From Tropicimonas sediminicola (GTDB lineage: Bacteria; Pseudomonadota; Alphaproteobacteria; Rhodobacterales; Rhodobacteraceae), in NCBI RefSeq assembly GCF_900188335.1, contig NZ_FZOY01000001.1, positions 682,001-746,000 of the forward strand: a DNA stretch of 64,000 nt. The letters are read 5' to 3'. The notes under the pieces were generated by a model. The model ran no database searches and was not told the origin of the DNA. It saw nothing but the letters and a program-made list of their open reading frames with translations. Below, piece after piece: positions 55,438 to 64,000 of the stretch. Numbering within the stretch: position 1 is the stretch's first letter; the number at the start of each line of letters is the position of its first letter. Position numbers and translations under genes: made by a program.

Positions 55438-55934
55438 ACGAAATCCAGCAGCGTCCGTTCGGCAAAGCCCTGATCGACGACATGCTGCATGAGTGCGTTG
55501 AGCGGAGCCCAGTAGCCATTGGTGTCCAGCAGGATCAGCGGTTTGGCATGAAGCCCGAGCTGGGCCCAGGTCAGCGTCTCGAAGAACTCGTCCAGCGAGC
55601 CGGCACCGCCGGGCAGAACGACGATGGCGTCGGCGTTCATGAACATGACCTTCTTTCGCTCGTGCATGGTCTCGGTGACGATGAAGGTCGTCAGGTCGCG
55701 CTTGCCGACCTCGCGGTCGAACAGGTGGACCGGGATCACCCCGAAGGTCTCGGCGCCGCCCGCCTGGGCGCTGCGGGCAACGCGCCCCATCAGGCCGATA
55801 TCGCCCGCGCCGTAGACGAGCCGCCAGCCTTCGGCCGCGATTTCGGCACCGAGGCTTTCGGCGACTGCCGCATATTCGGGATCAATTCCGTCCCTGGAGC
55901 CGCAATAGACGCAGATTGAGAACGTTTGTGGCAT
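55368..55934 (-). CDS. LOG family protein (Rossmann-fold nucleotide phosphoribohydrolase)
   Basis: 188 aa. The family motif PGGxGT..E appears as PGGAGSLDEFFE, with MHERKK upstream. Members cleave nucleoside 5'-monophosphates to free base and ribose-5-phosphate; in bacteria the physiological role varies and cytokinin activation is only one example. ATG 55934 is divergent from the LysM gene. It shares 70 bp with the 3' end of rarD on the other strand. Confidence 0.88.
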   Translation of the reverse strand: MPQTFSICVYCGSRDGIDPEYAAVAESLGAEIAAEGWRLVYGAGDIGLMGRVARSAQAGGAETFGVIPVHLFDREVGKRDLTTFIVTETMHERKKVMFMNADAIVVLPGGAGSLDEFFETLTWAQLGLHAKPLILLDTNGYWAPLNALMQHVVDQGFAERTLLDFVQTVPDVPTLMARLRDARSSITA

Positions 55935-55962
55935 TGCAGCAAGACCTTGGGGCTACATGGTT

Positions 55963-55991
55963 TTGACCCGTGATAGCTGTCTTGCTATTCT
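55963..55991 (+). promoter_or_regulatory. Sigma-70-type promoter of the LysM gene
   Basis: TTGACC (55963-55968), a 17-bp spacer and TATTCT (55986-55991) form a good housekeeping promoter. Transcription would start near 55998, about 46 bp before the ATG at 56044. Confidence 0.6.
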
Positions 55992-56043
55992 CTCTCAACC
56001 CGCTCAAAGGCGGGTGTGGTACAGTATTTCGGGATTTTGTTCG

Positions 56044-57432
56044 ATGGTTGACAAGGGGGCGCCCAAGAAGGCGGACGGCAAGTTTGCCGTTGGGGCCGTC
56101 GCAGCAGCGGCGGTGGCCGGTGGGGTTGTGCTGTGGATGATGCAAGCGCCACAGGACGCTGAGACCGGCCCGGGCAATGACACCGCGACCGCCACGATGT
56201 CCCAACCGGCGGATCCCTCGGACAGCGACACGACGCAGAACAACACCCAAGCCGCAGCGTCGGAGCCCGATGCGGAGGCGGATGCCGGGCAGGGCGCCGA
56301 GACAGCGGCTGTGGACGCACCGTCTGGTGATGCCACTGACGCAGGCGCGCCTGCCGGCGTTCCCGGACCGCGCTTCGATCACGTCCGGGTCGACAAGGAC
56401 GGCCGCGCGGTGGTCTCCGGCACGGCTCCCGGCGGCTTCGAGGTCTCGGTCGAGGTTGATGGCGCGAACGTCCAGACCCTGAAAACCGATCGCTCCGGGC
56501 AATTCGCTGCGCTTCTGAGCCTGCCGATCAGCGATGCGGCGCAGGTCGTGAACCTCGTGGCCCGCAATGCCGAGGGCGTTGAGCTGCGTTCCGAGGACAG
56601 CGTGATCCTGGCTCCACGCATGGAGGTCGGGCCCGAGATCGTTGCCGCGCTGGGGAACGGGGCGGCCACGACGAACGAGACCTCGCCTTCCGAAAGTGGC
56701 AGCGCGACCGGCGAGACCGAGCTCGCCGCCCTCGATCTGTCGGGCGCGCCCGCGAGTGGCGACGGGGAGGGGGCGTCGAGCCCCGCGGTGACGAGCGTCG
56801 ACGAGACGGCGCAGGACACGCCCTACAGCGAGGCGATGGCGCCCACCGTGCTGTTGGCCAGCCGGACCGGCGTGGAGCTCCTGCAGCCTGCCAACGCCAT
56901 TCCGGAGCGTCTGCGCGACCGGGTCGTGATCGACGTCATCAGCTATTCCGACGACGGCAGCGTTTCGCTCGAAGGCCGGGCCGCGGCCAGCGGCGACCGA
57001 CAGGACGGCGTGCAGGCCTACCTGAACAACCGGCCCGTGCAATCGGCCGATGTGAAGCCTGACGGCCGCTGGCACATGGGACTCGCGCAGGTCACGCCCG
57101 GCGTCTACACCCTGCGGATCGATCAGGTCGCTCCCGGCGGCAAGGTCGTCGCGCGGTTCGAGACCCCGTTCAAGCGGGAAGATCCGGCGGAACTCGCCCG
57201 GCTCGTGCCGCAGCTTGGCGCGACCGGGGCCGTGGGCGCGTCGGTCATCACGGTGCAGCCTGGCTATACGCTCTGGGGCATCGCGAACGACCGGTATGGC
57301 AACGGGCTGGATTACGTGCAGATCTTCGACGCCAACAAGAGCCAGATCCGCGACCCGGACCTGATCTATCCCGGACAGATCTTCGAACTTCCCGACATGG
57401 AAGACGCGCCGGCCGAGGCCGCCGCGGACTAG
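56044..57432 (+). CDS. Membrane-anchored LysM protein with Ig-like domain
   Basis: 462 aa. One N-terminal membrane segment (about 14-33) anchors a long acidic Ala/Thr/Asp-rich linker (about 35-105). An Ig-like beta domain follows (PRFDHVRVDKDGRAVVSGTA, about 110-185), with a second beta region about 300-380. The LysM is at the C-terminus (VITVQPGYTLWGIANDRYG... IYPGQIFELP, about 400-455). It probably binds peptidoglycan in the periplasm. Such LysM proteins are common in Rhodobacterales and not assigned. It has a good sigma-70 promoter but a weak ribosome site. Confidence 0.82.
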   Translation: MVDKGAPKKADGKFAVGAVAAAAVAGGVVLWMMQAPQDAETGPGNDTATATMSQPADPSDSDTTQNNTQAAASEPDAEADAGQGAETAAVDAPSGDATDAGAPAGVPGPRFDHVRVDKDGRAVVSGTAPGGFEVSVEVDGANVQTLKTDRSGQFAALLSLPISDAAQVVNLVARNAEGVELRSEDSVILAPRMEVGPEIVAALGNGAATTNETSPSESGSATGETELAALDLSGAPASGDGEGASSPAVTSVDETAQDTPYSEAMAPTVLLASRTGVELLQPANAIPERLRDRVVIDVISYSDDGSVSLEGRAAASGDRQDGVQAYLNNRPVQSADVKPDGRWHMGLAQVTPGVYTLRIDQVAPGGKVVARFETPFKREDPAELARLVPQLGATGAVGASVITVQPGYTLWGIANDRYGNGLDYVQIFDANKSQIRDPDLIYPGQIFELPDMEDAPAEAAAD

Positions 57433-57435
57433 CGC

Positions 57436-58263
57436 TCAGGGCGTGAGCTTGCCGCCGGACTTGGGCGCGCTGGCCTGATCCAGTTGCACGACGTTGGGCT
57501 TGTCGGAGACGATACTCTCCTCCAACGCCATGCGGTCGATCCGCTCGACCGGCTTGCGGAGCCCAAGCACGGGGAGGAGCTCCTCCAGATCCCGTTCGAG
57601 CTGCGCCAGTTGCGTCTGGCGCACGGCCTCGTCGACGTTGAGCCTCTGGGTCCAGCGCTTGATCTCGTCCAGCGTGGTGCGGGCAAGGCTGAGCTGCTCC
57701 TCGAAGCGCTCGGCCTCCTCCTGGCGTTGGCGCAGGAAGGTGCGCGCCCGTTCGATCCGTTCGCTGGAGTAGATCTCGGCCAGTTCCCGAGAGGTCTCGC
57801 TCATCTGGGCCGCGACCTCGAGCACTCCCGGTTCCAGCTTGCGCAGGTCGGGATGGTTGCGCAGGAAGATCAGCCGCTCCCGAACGCTGTCGAATTCCGA
57901 GGACAGGGTAAATGCGCCCTCGCGATCCGCGGCATGAACCGCGTGATAGGCGCGGGCGACATCCTCCATGCGGATTCGGAAGTCGCGGTGGCTCGTCTCC
58001 AGCCGCTGCATCCGAACGTCCGACGGAAGGAAGAAGCACAGCCCGAGCGCGAGCGCGGTCACGCCGATCTGCACGGCCATGCCAGCCTTGGGCAGGGGCG
58101 TGTCGCCGAAAACGGCCGGGAATTCCAGCCAGGGAAGCAGCCCGACGGCCGAAAGGGCGGTGAGCACGGTCAAACCCGCTGCGAGAAGAACGATGAGAGA
58201 GAGCGAGAGCGTCCGGCAAAGAGAAGCCATGCGCCCAAGGGCGGTAGAATCGGAATTCGTCAC
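57436..58263 (-). CDS. Membrane protein with long coiled coil, unknown function
   Basis: 275 aa. Two membrane helices (about 18-43 and 62-80) are followed by a charged coiled-coil region (about 85-235; RERLIFLRNHPDL, RTFLRQRQEEAERFEEQ) and a short disordered tail. I do not recognise a named family. It converges on the LysM gene with only 3 bp between stops. The architecture suggests an inner-membrane protein with a cytoplasmic coiled coil that could have a structural or scaffold role. Confidence 0.7.
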   Translation of the reverse strand: MTNSDSTALGRMASLCRTLSLSLIVLLAAGLTVLTALSAVGLLPWLEFPAVFGDTPLPKAGMAVQIGVTALALGLCFFLPSDVRMQRLETSHRDFRIRMEDVARAYHAVHAADREGAFTLSSEFDSVRERLIFLRNHPDLRKLEPGVLEVAAQMSETSRELAEIYSSERIERARTFLRQRQEEAERFEEQLSLARTTLDEIKRWTQRLNVDEAVRQTQLAQLERDLEELLPVLGLRKPVERIDRMALEESIVSDKPNVVQLDQASAPKSGGKLTP

Positions 58264-58478
58264 GGTGCAACCCTTTCGGCTACGATTATTAATTTTGTCT
58301 CAATCGGACCCGGCGACGGAACCAGCACTGCCCGGCCCGATGGGATCTGGTTCAAGCGTAGCACAGAAAGCGGATGATTCGCGAAATTTCGGGCGATATT
58401 CGTGGTTTGGTCCGCGAAGCTCGTGCAAAATTTCCGGAGTGCGGCGAAACTGTCGCCATATCAGGCGGCGTCCCGCGT

Positions 58479-59225
58479 TCAGCGGACCGCTTCGATGGGG
58501 CCCTCGGCACGGCCGTTTATGAACTGTTGGACATAGGGATCGTCACAGCCGTCCATCTCGGCCACCGGGCCAACCCACTGGATGACGCCATCGTGGAGCA
58601 TCGCCACATCGTCGGCGATGGCGCGGACGCTGCTCATGTCGTGGGTGATGGTGATCGCGGTTGCGCCCATCTCGACGACGATCTCGCGGATCAGGTCGTT
58701 GATTACCCCGGCCATGATCGGATCGAGGCCGGTGGTAGGCTCGTCGAAAAAGATGATCTCGGGCTCCGCGGCGATGGCCCGGGCAAGTCCCACGCGCTTC
58801 TGCATCCCGCCCGAGAGTTCGGCGGGATAGAGATCCGCGGTCTCCGCCTTCAGGCCGACGCGGCGCAGCTTCTCGATGGCGATCTCGCGGGCCTCGGCCT
58901 TGGGGCGCTTTTGCTCGCCGCGCAGGAGGCGGAAGGCGACGTTCTGCCAGACCGTGAGGCTGTCGAACAGCGCCGCCCCCTGGAAGAGCATGCCGAAACG
59001 CGCGAGAAAGGCGTCGCGATCGCCTCGGTCGACGGGCTGGCCGTCGATCAGGATGCGTCCGGCGTCGGGTTTGACGAGGCCGAGGATGCACTTGATGGTC
59101 ACAGACTTGCCGGTGCCCGAGCCGCCGATGATGACCATGGACTCGCCCTTGGGCACGGTCAGCGTCACGCCGCGCAGCACCTTCTTCTCGCCAAAGGCCT
59201 TGTGAACGTCCTGAAGCTCGATCAT
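58479..59225 (-). CDS. mlaF: Mla phospholipid transport ATPase
   Basis: 248 aa ABC ATPase. Walker A GGSGTGKSVT, signature LSGGMQKRVGLARA, Walker B IIFFDEPTTGLDP and THDMSS. The GMQKR signature is typical of MlaF. It works with MlaE in the inner membrane to move phospholipids across the periplasm. ATG 59225 overlaps the mlaE stop by 4 bp. MlaD/B/C are not in the window. Confidence 0.88.
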   Translation of the reverse strand: MIELQDVHKAFGEKKVLRGVTLTVPKGESMVIIGGSGTGKSVTIKCILGLVKPDAGRILIDGQPVDRGDRDAFLARFGMLFQGAALFDSLTVWQNVAFRLLRGEQKRPKAEAREIAIEKLRRVGLKAETADLYPAELSGGMQKRVGLARAIAAEPEIIFFDEPTTGLDPIMAGVINDLIREIVVEMGATAITITHDMSSVRAIADDVAMLHDGVIQWVGPVAEMDGCDDPYVQQFINGRAEGPIEAVR

Positions 59226-60013
59226 CCGGAAAAGAACACCTCGGTCAGCAGGTAGTTCGAGCCGAGGATCAGCACGGAGCTGGCCACCACGGCCAGTTTC
59301 GTGGCCTTGCCCACGCCCTGCGCGCCGCGCCCGGAATTCATCCCGTAGAAGCAGCCCATCAGCGCGACGATGAAGCCGAACACGGCCCCCTTGGCGATGC
59401 CGGAGGCCACGTCGGCGGCCTCGAGGAAGTCGATGGTGTTCTTGAGGTAAGCGGCGGAGTTGAAGTCGAGCCGGTTCACGCCGACCAGCCAGCCACCCAT
59501 GATGCCGATGGAATCGCCGACCGCGACCAGCACCGGCACGGTCAGCGTGGCGGCGAGCACCCGCGGCACGGCGAGGTACTTGATCGGGTTGGTGGAGAGG
59601 GTGACCAGCGCATCGATCTGCTCGGTGACCTTCATCGTGCCGATCTCGGCGGCGATGGAGGAGGCCACGCGCGCCGCGACCATCAGCCCGCCCAGCACCG
59701 GACCCAGCTCGCGCACCATGCCGATGGCGACGATCGAAGGCACGGCGGCCTCGGCGGAGAAACGGGAGGAACCGTCGTAGATCTGCAGCGCCAGCGCGCC
59801 GCCGGTGAAGAGCGCGGTCAGCCCGACCACGGGCAGGGAATACCACCCGATGGTCATGATCGCGTGGCCGAACTCGCGAAGGTAGAAGGGCGGGCGCACG
59901 AGGTGGCCGAGCACCTGCAGGGCAAAGATCGCCATGCGTCCGACGCTCGCGAGGCCGGCCAGAACCGGCCGGCCGATGGCGGCAAGGGGACGCCGGAGCA
60001 GGGCGGCGCTCAC
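59222..60013 (-). CDS. mlaE: Mla phospholipid transport permease
   Basis: 263 aa with five or six membrane helices and the MlaE motifs [48 protein letters not shown] and the end GVGKATK. It starts at GTG 60013 within the alr end (4-bp overlap GTGA). Together with mlaF it forms the inner-membrane Mla-type importer core, translated from one message with alr. Confidence 0.88.
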   Translation of the reverse strand: MSAALLRRPLAAIGRPVLAGLASVGRMAIFALQVLGHLVRPPFYLREFGHAIMTIGWYSLPVVGLTALFTGGALALQIYDGSSRFSAEAAVPSIVAIGMVRELGPVLGGLMVAARVASSIAAEIGTMKVTEQIDALVTLSTNPIKYLAVPRVLAATLTVPVLVAVGDSIGIMGGWLVGVNRLDFNSAAYLKNTIDFLEAADVASGIAKGAVFGFIVALMGCFYGMNSGRGAQGVGKATKLAVVASSVLILGSNYLLTEVFFSG

Positions 60014-61062
60014 GACAGGCTGCCCCCGATGCTGCTGCGTCTGTAGCGGGCGCCCAGCGAGGTCAGGACCTCGTAGCCGATGGTGCCGGCGGCATCGGCG
60101 AGGTCATCGACAGTCTGTTCCGGGCAGAGGATGTCGAGGCTCCCCGGCACGTAGCCGAGGGCTGTGATGTCGACGGTGATCAGGTCCATGGAGACCCGGC
60201 CGACCAGCGGGCAGGCCACGCCATCGGCATAGAGAGCGCCGGCGTTGGAGAGGCTGCGCAGCAAGCCGTCGGCATAGCCGCCGGACACGGTGGCGATCAG
60301 GCGCTCTTCGGGCGCCGTCCAGGTGGCGTTGTAGCCCACGGCCTCGCCCGGCGTGACCGTCCGGGCCTGGACCACGGGCAGCGCCAGTCGGGCAACCGGA
60401 CGCGCGTCGGTAAAGGGGCGGCCGCCGTAGAGGCCGATGCCGGGGCGGGTCACGTCGAAATGGTAGTCGGGGCCGAGCAGGATGCCGCCGGTGGCCGAGA
60501 GCGAGCGCGGCACGCCGGTCTCGTCGGTCATCTCGCGGAAGACGCGGAGCTGGTCGGCGTTTTGCGGGCTCTCGGGCTCGTCGGCGCTGGCCAGGTGACT
60601 CATTATCAGCGCCGGCCCCTGGCCGAGCGCCAGGGGCGCCACGGCGGCCCATTCGGCGGGCTCGAGCCCCAGGCGATTCATGCCGGTGTCGAGCTGGATG
60701 CCGAAGGCCGCGCCGGGAAGCGCCTCGAAATGGCGGGTCAGCTGTTCGATCGAATTCAGCATCGGGATCAGGTCCAGATCGCCGATCATGTCCGTGTCCC
60801 CGGCCATGTGGCCGGAAAAGACGTGAATGCGGGGCTCGCGGCCGAGCACCTCGCGGACCGCCGCGCCCTCTTCGGCGGTGGCCACGAAGAATCGCCGCAC
60901 GCCGATGCGTGCAAGCGCCATCGCGACCCGCGCGACACCGAGCCCGTAGCCGTCGGCCTTGACCACGGCACCCGTTTCAGTGCCGGGAGCCGACATTTCG
61001 TTCAGGGCCCGCCAGTTGGAGACGAGCGCGTCGAGATCGATCGAGAGTGTTCCAGTCGCCAT
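60010..61062 (-). CDS. alr: Alanine racemase
   Basis: 350 aa. PLP Lys lies in [11 protein letters not shown] (about 33-43), and the second catalytic Tyr in VGYNATW (about 236-242). It makes D-alanine for peptidoglycan. It is the first gene of alr-mlaE-mlaF; the dnaB gene is on the same strand further upstream, the order commonly seen in Rhodobacterales. Confidence 0.92.
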   Translation of the reverse strand: MATGTLSIDLDALVSNWRALNEMSAPGTETGAVVKADGYGLGVARVAMALARIGVRRFFVATAEEGAAVREVLGREPRIHVFSGHMAGDTDMIGDLDLIPMLNSIEQLTRHFEALPGAAFGIQLDTGMNRLGLEPAEWAAVAPLALGQGPALIMSHLASADEPESPQNADQLRVFREMTDETGVPRSLSATGGILLGPDYHFDVTRPGIGLYGGRPFTDARPVARLALPVVQARTVTPGEAVGYNATWTAPEERLIATVSGGYADGLLRSLSNAGALYADGVACPLVGRVSMDLITVDITALGYVPGSLDILCPEQTVDDLADAAGTIGYEVLTSLGARYRRSSIGGSLS

Positions 61063-61140
61063 GGCACCGGTTCTGACATTCCGGCTTGCGAGGTCAAGCG
61101 GAAAGGAGAGGGTATCCCGAACCAGCCCTGTCGGAAGCGG

Positions 61141-62250
61141 TCAGCGGGGGCCCGGCCAGAGGTCGGCCGGGTGGGCGGGGCGCTCGGGCAGCGTGGCCAC
61201 GGTCTCGTGGATCTCGCCGTCACGCCAGTAGGTGACGCTCACGCTGTCGCCGACCTCGAGCGAGCGGACGATGTCCAGCGCGAGGTCGAGAGACGTCACG
61301 GCCTCGCCGTCCACCTCGAGGATGATGTCGCCGCCCAGCACCATCTCCGCGTTGCCCCACAGGACCGGAAAGTAGCCGCCCCTGAGGCCGGCAACATCGG
61401 CCGCCGAGCCGGGCTCGACCGTCTCCACGAGGAACCCGGTTTCCGGAGGCGGCGGGGTCCGCGGCATCATGCGGGCAAGCAGCGGAGACATCATCTGCCC
61501 GTAGAGCCCGTGCCAGGCGCGCGTGACCTTTCCCGAGTCCATCAGTTCCACAACCAGATCCTTCACCGTGTTCACCGGCAGGGCGTAGCCGATGTTCTCG
61601 GCCTGCGGATGGTTGCTCCTCAACGTGATGAGGCCGACGAGGCGGCCGCAGCTGTCGAACAGCCCACCGCCCGAGGAACCGGGGCTGATGGCGGCGTCGG
61701 TCTGGATGTACTGGGTTGTCCAGGAGATCGTGTTCAGCGGGATCTTAATGTCCAGCGCCGAGATGATGCCGGAGGACATCGACTGCCTGAGACCGAGCGG
61801 GAACGCGATGGCGTGCACCATCTGGCCGACCTTCAGGTCCGGGTAGGAGGCGAGATCGAATTCGTACTCGTATGGCATGAAATCCTCCAGCTCGAGGATT
61901 GCCACGTCGAGCGCCGGATCCATGGCGAATACCTCGGCCGAGAGGACGCCAGAACCGTAGTTCACCAGGATCATCTCGCTGCCATGGACAACGTGGTAGT
62001 TCGTGATCACGTACAACTCGCCAAGCACGACGCCGGAACCCGTCCCGGCGCGGACGCGTGCCGCCACACGGTGCGGATCGACGCCGAAGCTGACGACCTG
62101 GACGATGCTGGTTGAAAGGGTGTCGTAGATCTCCGGCGGCGTCATCGCGCAGTCCGGCTCCGACGCCGCAAGGGGTGGGGCAGGGATCAGGTTCACCAAG
62201 GATGCGAGCGCGATCGCGCATGCGAGATCTCTTGAAACGCTGCCAAACAT
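61141..62250 (-). CDS. HtrA-like trypsin-type serine protease with PDZ domain
   Basis: 369 aa. Signal peptide about 1-29 (APPLAAS). Catalytic triad His86 (ITNYHVV), Asp115 (DPALDVAIL) and Ser193 (SPGSSGGG). A PDZ domain follows (about 275-355, GDIILEVDGEAV). It differs from canonical DegP in having one PDZ and Cys34/Cys201, which could form a disulfide. It should act in the periplasm as a quality-control or signalling protease. ATG 62250 follows AAGGGAGG. It is a separate unit from alr. Confidence 0.85.
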   Translation of the reverse strand: MFGSVSRDLACAIALASLVNLIPAPPLAASEPDCAMTPPEIYDTLSTSIVQVVSFGVDPHRVAARVRAGTGSGVVLGELYVITNYHVVHGSEMILVNYGSGVLSAEVFAMDPALDVAILELEDFMPYEYEFDLASYPDLKVGQMVHAIAFPLGLRQSMSSGIISALDIKIPLNTISWTTQYIQTDAAISPGSSGGGLFDSCGRLVGLITLRSNHPQAENIGYALPVNTVKDLVVELMDSGKVTRAWHGLYGQMMSPLLARMMPRTPPPPETGFLVETVEPGSAADVAGLRGGYFPVLWGNAEMVLGGDIILEVDGEAVTSLDLALDIVRSLEVGDSVSVTYWRDGEIHETVATLPERPAHPADLWPGPR

Positions 62251-62569
62251 GACGGCCTCCCTTAACTTCCCCTTGGGAATCCTCTCGCGGGTCGCTCGGC
62301 CCGTCCATGATCTGGGTCACGCGGGACGCTGTGTCTCGGCGGTGGGAGTCGGTTGGGAAGGTCGCCGCTGAAGTCGGTCGAGGCCGAAAGTCCGGCGGAG
62401 AGAAGCCGCGCCCTCGGGCGGCGCTGCCGCCGTCGGGCGCGGCTCCTGGCGCGCGTGGGACTGTAAAGAGAGGATCCTGCGGGGGGCTTGCGGAAATGGC
62501 GGGACTTCGGGCTGCGGCACCGGTAAGTGCCGATCAGGTCTTTGCCAAATCTCGCCCAGGGAGGTCACG
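62251..62569. other. 319-bp divergent intergenic region
   Basis: It lies between the minus-strand HtrA-like gene and the plus-strand GFA gene. Both ribosome sites are visible at its ends (TAAGGGAGG and GGGAGG). I see no further gene, repeat or clear promoter hexamers. Confidence 0.4.
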
Positions 62570-63025
62570 ATGCCCGAAATGACATTGCCGATGCAGGGCC
62601 GCTGCCGGTGCGGCTACCTGACAATCGAGATCACGGCGCCGCCGCTGATGACCGCAGCCTGCCATTGCAAGGGGTGCCAGAGGATGAGCGGCAGCGCCTA
62701 TTCGCTGACCGCGATGATCCCGGCGCAGGGTTTCCGCGTCGTGGCAGGCGAGCCGGTGAGGGGCGGTATCCGGGGGCCGCAACTGGACCACTACTGCTGT
62801 CCGGAGTGCATGAGCTGGGTCTTCACCCGGATCACAGGGGGGGACGCCTTCGTCAATGTCCGCCCGACGATGTTCGACGATGCGAACTGGGCCGAGCCAT
62901 TCATCGAGACCATGACGTCCGAGAGGCTGCCCTGGGCCACGACGACGGCACGGCACAGCTACAAGGCGTTCCCGCCGGAGGCGGAGTTCGCGGACCTGAT
63001 GGCGGCTTTCGCAGCCAGCCGGTGA
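62570..63025 (+). CDS. GFA (CENP-V-like) family zinc protein
   Basis: 151 aa. Cys pattern of the glutathione-dependent formaldehyde-activating family: GRCRCGYL, CHCKGCQ and CCPEC, which bind zinc. ATG 62570 follows GGGAGG. Members bind glutathione adducts, but many have no known reaction. A link to the formaldehyde produced by betaine demethylation 40-50 kb away is possible but unsupported. Confidence 0.85.
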   Translation: MPEMTLPMQGRCRCGYLTIEITAPPLMTAACHCKGCQRMSGSAYSLTAMIPAQGFRVVAGEPVRGGIRGPQLDHYCCPECMSWVFTRITGGDAFVNVRPTMFDDANWAEPFIETMTSERLPWATTTARHSYKAFPPEAEFADLMAAFAASR

Positions 63026-63030
63026 GGGCC

Positions 63031-63050
63031 GTCGGGCTCAATAGCCCGAC
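63031..63050. terminator. Short convergent hairpin at the GFA/dnaB junction
   Basis: GTCGGGC / GCCCGAC with a TCAATA loop lies between and partly within the convergent gene ends. No T-run is present, so termination function is only suggested by its position. Confidence 0.35.
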
Positions 63051-64000
63051 TCGCCCTCCTGCCAGGGCTGCGCGAGGTCGCTGAAGCGGGTGAATTCGCC
63101 CTCGAAGGCGAGCGGCACATCGCCGATCGGGCCGTGACGCTGCTTGCCGATGATGACCTCGGCCTTGCCGTGCAGCGAGGCCATTTCCTCCTGCCAGGCC
63201 GCCATGGCTTCGAGGTTGCTGTCGGCGGGCTTCTCGCGTTCCTTGTAGTACTCGCCGCGGTAGACGAACATCACGACGTCCGCGTCCTGCTCGATCGAGC
63301 CGGACTCCCGGAGGTCGCTCAGCTGGGGCCGCTTGTCGTCCCGGCTTTCCACCTGGCGAGAGAGCTGGGAGAGCGCCACCACCGGCACCTCCAGTTCCTT
63401 GGCGATCGCCTTGAGGCCCTGGGTGATCTCCGAGACCTCGTTCACCCGGCTGTCCTTGGCCGTGGCCGGGCGCACAAGCTGAAGGTAGTCGACGAAGAGC
63501 GCGTCGAGCCCGTGGGTCCGCTTGAGCCGTCGGGCGCGGGCGGCCAGCTGGCTGATCGGCAGGGCCGGGGTGTCGTCAATGAAGAGCGGGCAGGCCTCCA
63601 GCTCCTTGGCGGCATCGACGAAGCGGCGGAATTCCTCTTCGGTCATGTCGCCGCGCCGGATCTTGTGGCTGGGAATGCGCGAGGCTTCGGAGAGGATCCG
63701 CGAGGCCAGCTGTTCGGCGGACATCTCCAGCGAATAGAAACCGACGACGCCGCCGTTCACCGTGCCTTCCGAGCCATCCGGCCGCGCGCCGCGGCGATAG
63801 GCCTTGGCGATGTTGAAGGCGATGTTACAGGCCAGCGAGGTCTTGCCCATCGAGGGGCGGCCGGCGAGGATCAGCAAGTCCGAGGGGTGCAGGCCGCCGA
63901 GCTTCTTGTCGAGGTCGCGCAGCCCGGTGGAAATACCGGCCAGCCCGCCCTCGCGCTGATAGGCGGCGTGGGCGACCTCGATGGCATCGGTGATCGCGCG
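63038..64000 (-). CDS. dnaB: Replicative DNA helicase (partial, N-terminus outside the window)
   Basis: The last 320 codons are present; the frame stays open to the window end. RecA-type core: GRPSMGKTSLA (Walker A), LFVDYLQLV (Walker B), LSQLSRQVE (H3) and the C-terminal region DVVMFVYRGEYY. Upstream codons (STGLRDLDKKLGGL) belong to the same frame, so the gene begins beyond 64000. It unwinds DNA at the replication fork. Confidence 0.95.
   Translation of the reverse strand, partial: RAITDAIEVAHAAYQREGGLAGISTGLRDLDKKLGGLHPSDLLILAGRPSMGKTSLACNIAFNIAKAYRRGARPDGSEGTVNGGVVGFYSLEMSAEQLASRILSEASRIPSHKIRRGDMTEEEFRRFVDAAKELEACPLFIDDTPALPISQLAARARRLKRTHGLDALFVDYLQLVRPATAKDSRVNEVSEITQGLKAIAKELEVPVVALSQLSRQVESRDDKRPQLSDLRESGSIEQDADVVMFVYRGEYYKEREKPADSNLEAMAAWQEEMASLHGKAEVIIGKQRHGPIGDVPLAFEGEFTRFSDLAQPWQEGESGY

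Overview
The window reads as a chromosomal stretch of a GC-rich marine alphaproteobacterium, most likely a Rhodobacterales (Roseobacter-group) member. The support is the high GC content, strong GC third-position bias, tightly overlapping operons, TRAP and OpuC-type importers, glycine betaine/sarcosine demethylation genes, and a dnaB-alr-mlaEF block. I see no rRNA, tRNA, CRISPR array, insertion sequence or phage gene. Assignments rest on reading motifs; no database search was run.

Layout. (1) 1-2968: the end of an alginate/uronide operon, with the C-terminus of an extracellular solute-binding protein, a cytoplasmic PL15-type oligoalginate lyase and a KdgF-like cupin. (2) 3580-9393: a four-gene OpuC-type importer for a quaternary amine, co-linear with a nitrilase-family hydrolase and an MmgE/PrpD protein. 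(3) 9428-22492: glycine betaine catabolism. It holds a DAO-family flavoenzyme divergent from gbcAB, two GlxA/AraC-type regulators, a divergent heterotetrameric sarcosine-oxidase-like operon (soxB1-D1-A1-G1), folD and purU. Together these could take betaine to glycine while routing the methyl groups through tetrahydrofolate to formate. (4) 22874-24139: an RhlE-type DEAD-box helicase. (5) 24209-29366 (minus): acyl-CoA synthetase, a fused E1 alpha/beta 2-oxoacid dehydrogenase, an E2 and a free acyl carrier protein. (6) 29475-36627: a sugar-acid locus with GntR regulator, TRAP importer, idonate-type dehydrogenase, divergent mannonate dehydratase and an FMN hydroxyacid dehydrogenase. (7) 36635-41791: housekeeping genes htpX, deoC, dusA, DUF1289, ruvX and ccmI. 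(8) 42051-47507: a second, canonical soxBDAG set with a TfoX-like gene inserted. (9) 47666-52812: four collinear genes that I cannot place in a known pathway (degenerate alpha/beta-hydrolase with helical repeats, GSCFA protein, FkbH-like HAD-IIIC protein, class I methyltransferase). (10) 52966-64000: sodB, a stress-type two-gene unit behind an EcfG-like promoter, rarD, a LOG-family gene, a LysM protein, a membrane coiled-coil protein, mlaF-mlaE-alr, an HtrA-like protease, a GFA protein and the start-truncated dnaB.

The points most worth following are the two non-equivalent SoxBDAG complexes (the first has lost the SoxD zinc ligands and sits in the betaine cluster, so it may oxidise dimethylglycine), the acs-E1-E2-ACP operon, and the unassigned GSCFA/FkbH/methyltransferase cluster.
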